A DNA stretch of 64,000 nucleotides from Alphaproteobacteria bacterium. GTDB lineage: Bacteria; Pseudomonadota; Alphaproteobacteria; JANQMY01. Positions 9,372-17,612 of the stretch are shown piece after piece. The DNA lies in NCBI GenBank assembly GCA_028289425.1, contig JANQPL010000005.1, forward strand, positions 124,001 to 188,000, in the 5' to 3' direction. Both the position numbers and the translations under genes were made by a program. Within the stretch, counting starts at the first letter, position 1, and every line of letters begins with the position of its first letter. The notes under the pieces were generated by a model. The model worked only from the letters and a program-made list of their open reading frames with translations, had not been told where the DNA came from and did no database searches.

Positions 9372-10208
9372 ATGGACGTAATAAGCCTAGTCAACATGAA
9401 GGGTGGTGTGGGAAAGACAACCCTTGCCGTCAACATCGCCGAGTTTCTTGCGGAGCGAGAAGAGAAATCGGTGCTATTGGTCGATCTCGACCCGCAATTT
9501 AACGCGACGCAAAGCCTTTTGAGTGGTGAAGAATACATCGAGTTGCGCACAGCAGGCGGCCATACGATATTAGATATTTTTAATGATTTTCCCGCGGTCA
9601 CGGTCAACCCCGTCTCCGGTGTAACGCCGGCGAAGCCAACAACGTTGGACGAGATGGAGCCATGGATCCTTAGCCCTAACCTAGATCTTATTCCAGGAGA
9701 TCTGGAATTACATAGGCTCGAAATGGGTGGAGGCCAGGGGCGCGAGCAAAGACTAAAGCGGTACCTTGAGCAAGAAAGCACTCGAGACAGATATGATTTC
9801 GTTATAATCGACACCCCGCCGACTCCAAGCCATTGGATGACAAGTGCGTTGTTAGCTTCGGATTTCTATTTGGTGCCATTGAAACCTGAACCGCTGTCGC
9901 GAGTGGGTATCGACTTGCTCAGGAACGTTATCCAAAGATTCTCCGAAAACCATGGCCACAATATAGAGTGTTTAGGCGTTGTATTAACAATGGCCGAAAC
10001 CAATACAGTAGTCTTTAAGGATACTGTAAAATTCTTGGACCAAAACCAAGTCTGGGCCGAAAAACGATTTGATGCGGTGCTTCCGAAGCGCACAAAGATT
10101 GCGCGGCTTCAAGGTCACCAACAGACAATTCTGCAATCTGATGATACTGAGCTCCAAACAGCTATGGCGAAAGTTGTAAATGAGCTAACTAAGAGGTTAG
10201 ATGGGTAA
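9372..10208 (+). CDS. ParA/MinD-family ATPase (accessory)
   Basis: A 278-residue P-loop ATPase. The deviant Walker A is KGGVGKTT (residues 10-17), followed by VLLVDLDPQFNATQSLL (switch) and YDFVIIDTPPTPS (Walker B), as in ParA/Soj. ParA proteins dimerise on ATP binding and bind DNA non-specifically. No ParB gene and no parS-like repeats are next to it. Instead its stop overlaps the next start (TAATG at 10206-10210) and that gene overlaps a third, so all three are one operon. The DNA here is more AT-rich than uvrB and the VOC gene on either side, which suggests acquired DNA. A role in a defence or toxin-antitoxin unit is inferred. Confidence 0.88.
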   Translation: MDVISLVNMKGGVGKTTLAVNIAEFLAEREEKSVLLVDLDPQFNATQSLLSGEEYIELRTAGGHTILDIFNDFPAVTVNPVSGVTPAKPTTLDEMEPWILSPNLDLIPGDLELHRLEMGGGQGREQRLKRYLEQESTRDRYDFVIIDTPPTPSHWMTSALLASDFYLVPLKPEPLSRVGIDLLRNVIQRFSENHGHNIECLGVVLTMAETNTVVFKDTVKFLDQNQVWAEKRFDAVLPKRTKIARLQGHQQTILQSDDTELQTAMAKVVNELTKRLDG

Positions 10209-10774
10209 TGGCTACCCGGCAAAAAAACGATCAGTCTAGTGCGAGGCAAGAAACGCAACGACCTGCCAACGGGTCCAAGCGGAAAGATGAGCTGCGTGCG
10301 TTTAAGTTCGTAGAAGAGTTATCATGGCTTCTGAACACTTACTCAGATCTCGATTTTCGAACACTAAGCGAGTTTCGGAAAATGCGAAACGAACTCGCCC
10401 ATTCGACTCCTACATCATTCGAACGTTATGTTCCGCGCAATCCGAATGTCTTTTTCTTGGTGGGGACTTTGCCCGGGCTCTTCACAGACGAAAATTTGTT
10501 TCCCACAAATGAAGACCTTGCTGATTTTGCGGCGACTGCCCTGGGCGTTCAAATTCCGAGATGGAGTAAAAAGTCAAAGTTTGAGTTAATTGGACATATC
10601 GTCTGCCATACATCGGAGCTAGATGACAGCCGAGTCGAGAGGTTAGTCGTTGCCCTAGCTAAGATTGTCTCGGGAGACAAAAACGCAAGAAGTATAGTCG
10701 GTGGAAGAAAAAAGGCCGGATTAAGCTGGAACGAAATTATTCAGCGGCTCACTGACGAACCTACAAATGCCTAG
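10208..10774 (+). CDS. Unknown protein with RNxxxH (HEPN-like) motif
   Basis: A 188-residue protein I cannot assign to a named family. A basic, low-complexity N-terminus (about 30 residues) is followed by a helical region with FRKMRNELAHSTP, where R60-N61-x3-H65 matches the RNxxxH motif of HEPN RNases and nucleotidyltransferase partners. The C-terminal part (KKAGLSWNEIIQRL) is helical. It overlaps the ParA stop by 1 nt and the next gene by 8 nt, so translation is coupled. If the HEPN reading is right it could be a toxin RNase restrained by its partners; this is inference from one motif. Confidence 0.55.
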   Translation: MATRQKNDQSSARQETQRPANGSKRKDELRAFKFVEELSWLLNTYSDLDFRTLSEFRKMRNELAHSTPTSFERYVPRNPNVFFLVGTLPGLFTDENLFPTNEDLADFAATALGVQIPRWSKKSKFELIGHIVCHTSELDDSRVERLVVALAKIVSGDKNARSIVGGRKKAGLSWNEIIQRLTDEPTNA

Positions 10775-11486
10775 CATAAACTTCTCCGAAACAATGGGTG
10801 AAATCCGTGATCATTTGCATAGTTATTCGCTAGATCAATTGGATGAGATCAACAGCGTCATAAATAAGCAGAAAACGGTTTTAAGGAAGCACCAAGCACT
10901 TCTCTACTGGAACAATCACTTACAGAATCAGAAATTGTGGTCCGATCAAAATAAAGCCAATTTGTACAAGCTGTATTGTTCAGAAACTGTTTCGGACGTT
11001 GCTCAGACATTCATTTTGTCCACCCAAGGGCTTTATAAGCCAGCATTGTTATTGTTGCGAAGTTCAATTGAGAACCACATTAAGTCAATCGGTATTCATC
11101 AAGATCAGAAAATACTTAGCCTTAAATCGACATTCGAAATCTTCAATGTTGTAAAAGGAACACCGGTTGTGAATCTGGCCGAACCAATGAAAACAACATT
11201 TGGTAAACTTCGGTCAGAATACACTAACTTATGCGAACATGTGCATAGCGCGGATATCAAACATATGTCACTCACCAAATTCTTGGGCGAGTATCCGAGA
11301 TATGAAGACCCGAGGTTGACTGAAGTAAACTCTGTGGCATTGAAAGTTTTGAGTGCATTTCTAACGACGTTACCTCATCTCCACTCTAAGGAACTCAAGA
11401 AAATACACTACCTCCAGCGAGACTTCATCCTTGACAACCTGACAAAGCCACTCAAGCGATCCTTGTCAGACGCCGGCTTTATCTAG
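10767..11486 (+). CDS. Unknown helical protein, third gene of ParA operon
   Basis: A 239-residue, largely alpha-helical protein without a recognised family. LLLLRSSIENHIKSIG contains an R-x5-H spacing (R98, H104) in an amphipathic helix, and YTNLCEHVHSADIKHM is a second His-rich helix; this layout recalls HEPN-like or DUF5677/AbiV-type proteins but is not enough to assign it. The start ATG lies inside the end of the previous gene (8-nt overlap). AT-rich, like its two partners. The frame ends at 11486, 21 bp before the host-like VOC gene, which has its own composition. Confidence 0.55.
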   Translation: MPSINFSETMGEIRDHLHSYSLDQLDEINSVINKQKTVLRKHQALLYWNNHLQNQKLWSDQNKANLYKLYCSETVSDVAQTFILSTQGLYKPALLLLRSSIENHIKSIGIHQDQKILSLKSTFEIFNVVKGTPVVNLAEPMKTTFGKLRSEYTNLCEHVHSADIKHMSLTKFLGEYPRYEDPRLTEVNSVALKVLSAFLTTLPHLHSKELKKIHYLQRDFILDNLTKPLKRSLSDAGFI

Positions 11487-11507
11487 TGACGGCGGGCAGT
11501 GTGGTAA

Positions 11508-11972
11508 ATGAATGTCACCTCCGGCCCCCTCGCTCATATCGATCTTTCGGCCAGTGATCCGGCCAAGGCGATAAAATTCTACGCTGCGCTGCTGGAGGGG
11601 TTGGGGTTCCGCCGCGTGGATGTGCCGTATCCGGACTATCAGGGGGAGGCGCCCACCCGCGCGCAATGGCGGCTTACGCCCGACAACGGGCCCACCTTCG
11701 AGATCGATCTGCGGCCGTCCGAGGGGCCGAACGCCAAGCGCGCCTATGACCGGTACGCGCCGGGGCCGCACCACATCGCCTTTCATGCCGCAAGCCGCGC
11801 ACAGGTTGACGACATTCACGCAGCCATGATCGCGGCGGGGGCCGCCGTGCTCGATGCGCCGGCCGACTATACGGGCCAGACCGGCTACACCGACGGCTAT
11901 TATGCCGCCTTCTTCGCCGACCCGGACGGGGTGAAATGGGAAGTGGTGCATTTGCCGGGGGATAGCGGGTAA
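11508..11972 (+). CDS. VOC (glyoxalase/bleomycin-resistance fold) protein
   Basis: A 154-residue vicinal-oxygen-chelate protein. Two beta-alpha-beta modules are visible: LAHIDLSASDPAKAIKFYAALL at the start and APGPHHIAFHAASRAQVDDIH in the middle, with a final YYAAFFADPDGVKWEVVH. Metal-ligand positions (H10, H near residue 86, E near 147) are present, so it could be a metal-dependent lyase or dioxygenase-like enzyme. GC-rich host composition, sandwiched between two AT-rich accessory blocks. Confidence 0.85.
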   Translation: MNVTSGPLAHIDLSASDPAKAIKFYAALLEGLGFRRVDVPYPDYQGEAPTRAQWRLTPDNGPTFEIDLRPSEGPNAKRAYDRYAPGPHHIAFHAASRAQVDDIHAAMIAAGAAVLDAPADYTGQTGYTDGYYAAFFADPDGVKWEVVHLPGDSG

Positions 11973-11979
11973 GCCTATT

Positions 11980-12028
11980 CACCCCCCTCCTGACCTCCCC
12001 CCATCAAGGGGGGGGGGTATAGCTATCG
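11980..12028. repeat. Palindromic repeat half-element at left edge of island
   Basis: CACCCCCCTCCTGACCTCC, then CCATCAAGG and a run of G, ending TATAGCTATCG. The segment 12010-12028 is the exact reverse complement of CGATAGCTATACCCCCCCC at 26061-26079. The CACCCCCCTCCT arm also matches the outer arm of the repeats at 6254 and 6727. Confidence 0.7.
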
Positions 12029-12060
12029 TGATTTTTGGCGACATAGTTCACAAAAAATCT

Positions 12061-13359
12061 TTATGCGGTTGAGAGTTCCCGGCAGGCTTGAAATACCGGC
12101 ATCGCAACGAAATCGCCGCGTAGCTCGTACACCTCATCTCCCGGATACACCAATATTCGCCGCTCTGCTTCGACAGCCAGAGCTGCGTTGATATTGCTCT
12201 GATTGGTAGATGGATTGTTGTTTCGTTTGATTTCAATAGCCCACCGGCGATCAGCAGTCAGTTCTGCAACCAAATCTAGTTCATTCTTTTTTTCGTCACG
12301 ATAATAGTAGAAATCTTTTGCGTGGGGGGCAGAACAAATCAAGCAGTGTATAATAAAACCTTCCCAACTCGGTCCATCTATTCCCACTGATTTGATCTCA
12401 TCAAGGGTTTGAAGATTTAATAACGCATGCAGCAGGCCAGAATCTGTAGAAAAGTATTTCTCCTGTTTTTTCATTTGTTTGTTCAAATTTTGGAACCATG
12501 GACGCAATCGGCGAATTAATTGAAGACGCAAGAGGATTCCAATTGCTTCGTCAACAACCGCCTTTGAAACTTTTAGATCACCAGCATAGTCAGAGTGGGC
12601 TCGAGCGTTCCCCTGGTTCTTAGACAATATTTCCCACACGTTCTGAAATATGATTGGATCAATTTCATACCCCAGTGCCTTCAGGTCTCTGTGAATGTAC
12701 CCCTCCAAGAAATCCCGTCGCCATTGAAAACTGAAGTTGGTATCTGCGGAAAGATAGCTTATAGGTAAACCGCCCCGCACCCAAAGGCGTTCTACGTGTT
12801 CCTTTCCAGCAATGTTGTTTTCGACACTCGCTACATCTCCCGAGCCCAAAGCAGCTGTTGTGGTTGTTGAGGCTGCCGCATCTTGATCAGATGCATATTC
12901 AGCAAGTTCCAATAAGTGAAAACCAACAACGTCAATCATCGAAAGACGACCTGTAAGGCTTGCGGCTTGCCGGGTAAGTTCTTCATTTGCAGAACCAAGA
13001 ATTAGAAATCGTCCTTCAGAAATTGGGCTAGAGCTTCGTCTCTCGTCAATCTGGCTTCTCAAAATCGGGAAAAGGTGAGGCCGAGTCTGTATTTCGTCTA
13101 TTACAATTAGGAAATCATTGTGCTGACGAAAAAAAGATTCAGCTTTGTTAAGCTGGCCCAGGTCTTCTTCGCTTCCAAGATCGAGGTAAACTGACTTAGG
13201 AAAGCTTTTCATCACTGCTTTAGCCAAGGTCGTTTTACCTGTCTGCCGTACTCCAATTAAAGCGACGCACTCTATGTCCTGCAGGCGACGGACAACCTCA
13301 TTCTCTAGTTTTCGCTTAATGTGGTCCTGAATCGATACTGTATGACCCATCTTTGCCAT
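12061..13359 (-). CDS. AAA_14 / DUF4143 ATPase
   Basis: A 432-residue protein of the widespread AAA_14-DUF4143 family. Walker A is GVRQTGKTTLAK (about residue 36), Walker B is FLIVIDEIQTRP, and the sensor region is RFLILGSANEELTRQ. The C-terminal DUF4143 part contains KNELDLVAEL and RWAIEIKRN, the D...ExK pattern of the PD-(D/E)XK nuclease fold, although nuclease activity of this family is not generally proven. It starts 11 bp after the STAND gene on the same strand, so the two are probably co-transcribed. AT-rich codon use. Members often occur in accessory regions; a defensive role is inferred. Confidence 0.85.
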   Translation of the reverse strand: MAKMGHTVSIQDHIKRKLENEVVRRLQDIECVALIGVRQTGKTTLAKAVMKSFPKSVYLDLGSEEDLGQLNKAESFFRQHNDFLIVIDEIQTRPHLFPILRSQIDERRSSSPISEGRFLILGSANEELTRQAASLTGRLSMIDVVGFHLLELAEYASDQDAAASTTTTAALGSGDVASVENNIAGKEHVERLWVRGGLPISYLSADTNFSFQWRRDFLEGYIHRDLKALGYEIDPIIFQNVWEILSKNQGNARAHSDYAGDLKVSKAVVDEAIGILLRLQLIRRLRPWFQNLNKQMKKQEKYFSTDSGLLHALLNLQTLDEIKSVGIDGPSWEGFIIHCLICSAPHAKDFYYYRDEKKNELDLVAELTADRRWAIEIKRNNNPSTNQSNINAALAVEAERRILVYPGDEVYELRGDFVAMPVFQACRELSTA

Positions 13360-13370
13360 GAAATCGAATC

Positions 13371-16300
13371 TCAGATTTCAAGATCCAGTACGAATACAGA
13401 AATAGCATCACGTCGCCCCTCGGGGACAAGGTCCTCCAAAATTAGTTGCATTTCTTCGGGGGACTTTGGAGATTGATACTGCTCAGGAGGGCGTTTGAGG
13501 CGGCGACCAGGGGGCGCTTTTCGTCCAAACCAAAACACTACGTATATACCGCAACCATACGCCTGGTGGTCAACCGCATAAAGAGTATCGAGCTGCAGAC
13601 TTGCCGCATCCCACACCCGCCTATTCCACTGGCCCTTGGTCTCCATCGGCACTCGAATTCTGCTTAACCTGAATCCCACGTCCGCTCTCTTACCAGCTGG
13701 CATCGCTTCTTCGGGTATCTTCTGGATTTCAAATGGAAGTTCGAGAACATCGACGAGCAAATCTCGGCAATCGTTTTCTATGCGAGGCATTCCCGCATCT
13801 GTATAGAAATGACGGACTGTATTTGTCGCGTTGCCTTTTAAAGACCTTTGAAGGTTTTCAAGTGATGAAAGTACAACAGCCTTTAGCTCTGCGGCGCTTT
13901 TTGGTGGCTGATCCTCTAGCGCCGACCGAAGCTCAACCAGGGTTGGGCTTTGGAAGTCATTTTCAATTATTGCCCGTCGTTGGTCTGCGGCAGCTGCTCG
14001 AATGAGCGTTGTATATTCATCCTCAGTCTTAGAAAGTTCGAAAAGACGTTCGACCGCGTCATCGCTTGTTCTTGACGACAAACTGCGGATCAGCCATTCG
14101 ATAAACCGGCTTGCATCCCATGGATTTATATCGCCTGTTGTCATGCCAGGCGGACGTTCCGTGTGCGGCCATATCACTCTAAATTTCTTGATGATCCAAT
14201 ACAGTTGAGATGTCGAAAGTTGAAACGGTTTGGACGGCTCTAAGCGATCGAACGAAACCAGTGACCGAATGTACCAAAGCAGTTCAGGCTCTGGCGTATT
14301 GTTAGCAACAACAAAATCAGATTCATCATCAAGACTCACGAGAAAGTCGACTGCTTGCCAAAGTCTTTTGCGCTCCACTTCGGTTTCGCTCACATTGAGA
14401 CGTTGCTTCGCCAACTTCTTCAGAATCGTCCAATAGGGTCCGTTGTGACCTTGCGGAGCGTGTATCAGACAATGAACTAGATCGGTCTCTGACTCGAGCG
14501 AGAGCGTCGCAAACTTCTGCAACCAGTCTGCTGCCAACTTGACTGACAAGTCTGCAAACCTGACATCATGCACAAAAGCGTAAAGGCCGATTATATGACC
14601 GTTACGGATTTCAAAATAGCTCTCGAACCAGTCTCGCAATGCTGTTTCGAATTTCTCGGGGTTTGTAGCAATATAGTCTTGAATAGCGTCTTTTAAGCCT
14701 TCTGATCTGGCGCGATGTTCAATCATTTCTCCCATTAGGCCGAACCAACCGGCCGTGACTACATCGAAAGGCAAATCGACAAAGCCAATACCAGTGCGCC
14801 ATCGTTCAGCAAGGCCAGCGATGATCGGGTGTATGATTTGGTAATATTTGCCACGGGCATAAAGCTTTGCAATATCGAGGGATCGGGGGAGATCTCGTCG
14901 GTGCAGCGTCGCTTCGAAGCCAGTTAGAGCTGCGTCGGTGATGTCGTCTCCCAACCATTCTCCAATTCTTTCCTTTGGTTCAGTTTCGGATCCCAAATCC
15001 GAGAAAAGGCCGAGGTATGCTTTGGCCAAGTTTATTATCCAAGCCGGTTCTCCAGACTTGACCTTGTCTAAGTTGGCCAAAAATTCGCTGCGGTCCTTTG
15101 CCCATCGCGCTTGTTTTTCTTCTTTCCGCTTTTGACGCTCGGCCTCGAATTTTTGCACTGCTTCGCTTCTTTCTTTTTCGTCTTGCGAAAGAGTGGGGCT
15201 AAGGAATTCGAGCAGTTCCCGGTCTCCATTTGCGACCTGTGTGGCAAGGCTCTTTATTGGTTCGATAATCTCGCCCTCTTGAAAAGCTTGGCGAACGAGT
15301 GAACGAAAAGCATGTCGGTCGTTTTCCGTTTTCAGTCCCCTAAGACCCAAATCATTGAGAAGAAAAGCCACATCTTCGATGGTTGGATGTAATCCTGGTG
15401 AAGCAGTTGAGAGCCAGTAAGTGAACAATGAGCCCTTTTTTTCGACGGTCGGGGATTCAAGCGCGTGTTTCTGAATGCTACGACGAAGGAATTCATTATC
15501 TTGGAAAATCTTTGTAAGTTCCCTTTCGTCGTCTTGATAAGCCCCCTTCTTTGCGAAGAAAAAAAGCCATGCCCAGACTGAAGCCGCGTTTGCATCGGGT
15601 TCGCTAATGTAACGGCGAACAAGTTTATGCACGAACGCAGATAGCTCGTGCCAACTGTCCCAATTGTCTCGATTTGCTGTTTGGCCGTCGTCATTTTCAA
15701 TGGTTTGATCGACTATGTTGTCCAAAATGGTTGGAATGTAACTCGACGGCAAAATGCGAGTTAACTCCGATAATGTGCCTGTATACGTCTTGTCTTTGTT
15801 GCTCTTTTGATCCGGATCTAACCCAACGTCGGTAAGGACACATAGAGCAATAAAGTCTGGTGAAAAATTTTCAGGACCGATTGTTGAAACGAGTGAAATA
15901 GCTAAGCGAGTCGAATCTTCAGTGCCCGCTGTCCTCAACTCTTCTATAAGTTTATCCCAATCGAGTGATAGCGACGGATCGCTTAGTAGTGCATCTGCTG
16001 CGTCTGAACGTTCCGCATAGTATCTATTCTCATTTGTTACGATAGGCACGACTTGATCCATTAGCTTTTTTACCAATGGAGTGCCGTGCATAATTTCAAG
16101 CAACAATGTACGAAGATGAAAACCTGTGCGCTCACTTCCAATAATTTCTTTAAGCCGGGTTTCTAATCTTTGACTACTAGCAAGGGCCAAAGCTGTATAA
16201 GATGTCCAATCCTCTGCTCGAAAATATGGGTCAAAGTCCCCAAGGTCTTCGAGCGCGTCCAGTAACAACAGAGAATCGTCAACGCTCAGGGTGTTAGGGT

Positions 16301-17438
16301 CGCCATATCTCAGAAGACCGTATGGGTCATTTTTGATAACGTGCGCTGCCAATTCCGGCGACTGAGCAAGCCAAGCATGCAGACCACGCAAAGATGCTGG
16401 CACCCTTCCTTCAACACTAATCAGGGAAAAGACTCTCGAGGCGACACGGTGATTGTGTTCAATTTGTTTGGCCAACCACCGAGCTCCAAGGAACTCTGCA
16501 ATTGTACGATGAACAGGAAGTAGTTTGTCAGAGGCATCATCGGCCTTAAAAAGCCTGCTTTTATAGATATCGTTAGCTGTATGACCGCCAGGAAGCCCTG
16601 ATACTTCCGATACTAAGACCCGATCATCTTCATCGACTGCGTGCTGAGTGGTTGCAATAAAACCTTTGCCTGAAATCAGGAGTGATGCAAAGAGTGCTCC
16701 GGCACCATCGAGAGATTCGTCTTTTGTGAGCCCCGAGAGCTTAGACTTTTGATGACGGTTGTTTGACTCTAGACGCAGAACATCGACAGCTTTCGCGAAT
16801 AGTTGGACTCGAGTGATTGCACTTGGAGAGCACGCTAAATCCGTCAGCTTACTAAGCATATCTAGAGTGAGAGGGTTTCCGTACAAGTCGGAAAGATTTT
16901 GTTCGTCCAACTTCTGAAGCAGTGAATATGCAGCATCATTCGACAAGCCCCTTTGAGTAAGAAACTTAGTTGCTTGTTCAAGGCTGATAGGCTGCAATGT
17001 CCATCTATTGGGTTCTCGCCCGTAGTCGTCGGAGATATCGATTCTTGCCGAGACGCTGCGCCAATCTGCAGACCGACACGATATAATGAAATCGGGACAA
17101 CCAATTTTCGCGAGTGCGGTGAGCACGTTATGAAGAGGGTCCCCCTCTTGAAATGCAGCTACTTCATCTAAGGCATCGATAACCAAGGGGCCTTCTGCGC
17201 CTTCAAGTCTTTTTGGATTTCGTACTAACGCGGTCGCTCGAGTGTATTTAGCGCCTTCAATCCGAGGGCTCAGCTTTTTTAGGAGTTCGGTCTTGCCCAT
17301 ACCTGGTTCGCCAAGGATTACGAGCGGCAAGGCCTCACTGCACAGCTCAACTTCTGTAATAGTCCGACGATTTCCATGGTTGTCGTAACCTGAGAGCGTG
17401 CGTGAAATGTAATTGGTGTATGTCAGCTCGGGTTCCAT
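13371..17438 (-). CDS. Large NACHT/STAND NTPase with C-terminal PD-(D/E)XK nuclease
   Basis: A 1355-residue protein. The NTPase domain is at the extreme N-terminus: Walker A LGEPGMGKTE (about 42-51) and a NACHT-type Walker B LVIDALDEVA (DxxDE form), followed by an arginine-rich sensor stretch (FIISCRSADW). A long helical middle part (about 350-1200) resembles HEAT/TPR-like sensor repeats. The last 150 residues look like a restriction-type nuclease: a helical Glu (E1221), AGKRADVGFRL (D1253) and VPMETKGQW (E1266, K1268). In known Avs and bNACHT antiphage proteins the effector is at the N-terminus and the sensor at the C-terminus; here the order is reversed. Probably senses an invader and cleaves DNA. 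Co-transcribed with the AAA_14 gene. Confidence 0.75.
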   Translation of the reverse strand: MEPELTYTNYISRTLSGYDNHGNRRTITEVELCSEALPLVILGEPGMGKTELLKKLSPRIEGAKYTRATALVRNPKRLEGAEGPLVIDALDEVAAFQEGDPLHNVLTALAKIGCPDFIISCRSADWRSVSARIDISDDYGREPNRWTLQPISLEQATKFLTQRGLSNDAAYSLLQKLDEQNLSDLYGNPLTLDMLSKLTDLACSPSAITRVQLFAKAVDVLRLESNNRHQKSKLSGLTKDESLDGAGALFASLLISGKGFIATTQHAVDEDDRVLVSEVSGLPGGHTANDIYKSRLFKADDASDKLLPVHRTIAEFLGARWLAKQIEHNHRVASRVFSLISVEGRVPASLRGLHAWLAQSPELAAHVIKNDPYGLLRYGDPNTLSVDDSLLLLDALEDLGDFDPYFRAEDWTSYTALALASSQRLETRLKEIIGSERTGFHLRTLLLEIMHGTPLVKKLMDQVVPIVTNENRYYAERSDAADALLSDPSLSLDWDKLIEELRTAGTEDSTRLAISLVSTIGPENFSPDFIALCVLTDVGLDPDQKSNKDKTYTGTLSELTRILPSSYIPTILDNIVDQTIENDDGQTANRDNWDSWHELSAFVHKLVRRYISEPDANAASVWAWLFFFAKKGAYQDDERELTKIFQDNEFLRRSIQKHALESPTVEKKGSLFTYWLSTASPGLHPTIEDVAFLLNDLGLRGLKTENDRHAFRSLVRQAFQEGEIIEPIKSLATQVANGDRELLEFLSPTLSQDEKERSEAVQKFEAERQKRKEEKQARWAKDRSEFLANLDKVKSGEPAWIINLAKAYLGLFSDLGSETEPKERIGEWLGDDITDAALTGFEATLHRRDLPRSLDIAKLYARGKYYQIIHPIIAGLAERWRTGIGFVDLPFDVVTAGWFGLMGEMIEHRARSEGLKDAIQDYIATNPEKFETALRDWFESYFEIRNGHIIGLYAFVHDVRFADLSVKLAADWLQKFATLSLESETDLVHCLIHAPQGHNGPYWTILKKLAKQRLNVSETEVERKRLWQAVDFLVSLDDESDFVVANNTPEPELLWYIRSLVSFDRLEPSKPFQLSTSQLYWIIKKFRVIWPHTERPPGMTTGDINPWDASRFIEWLIRSLSSRTSDDAVERLFELSKTEDEYTTLIRAAAADQRRAIIENDFQSPTLVELRSALEDQPPKSAAELKAVVLSSLENLQRSLKGNATNTVRHFYTDAGMPRIENDCRDLLVDVLELPFEIQKIPEEAMPAGKRADVGFRLSRIRVPMETKGQWNRRVWDAASLQLDTLYAVDHQAYGCGIYVVFWFGRKAPPGRRLKRPPEQYQSPKSPEEMQLILEDLVPEGRRDAISVFVLDLEI

Positions 17439-17612
17439 GATTGATATCGAGACGAACTTCTAATCAGTGCTGAAAAATGTTAGGACCGCTGAGTTGTTGG
17501 CCCTAATCCCATAGTAGTTTACCGGCTTACTACGAGAACACGGTTTCGTATGTTAAAACAGTTTTGGCGCTTTTTCTCCCAAAGCGTAATTCAACCCTCT
17601 CGACATATTTGA
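17439..17612. other. Gap between STAND gene and cas1
   Basis: 174 bp, AT-rich, holding the promoter of the STAND gene (minus strand) and the 3' end region of cas1. This would be the natural place for one end of the Cas1 element. I saw no convincing terminal inverted repeat, only a 10-mer GCTGAAAAAT (17469-17478) whose complement recurs at 25211-25220. Confidence 0.4.

Noticed and set aside
9372-10208. Plasmid-type partition locus
   Set aside because: ParA is present, but there is no ParB gene and no cluster of parS-like repeats; the partners are unknown helical proteins.
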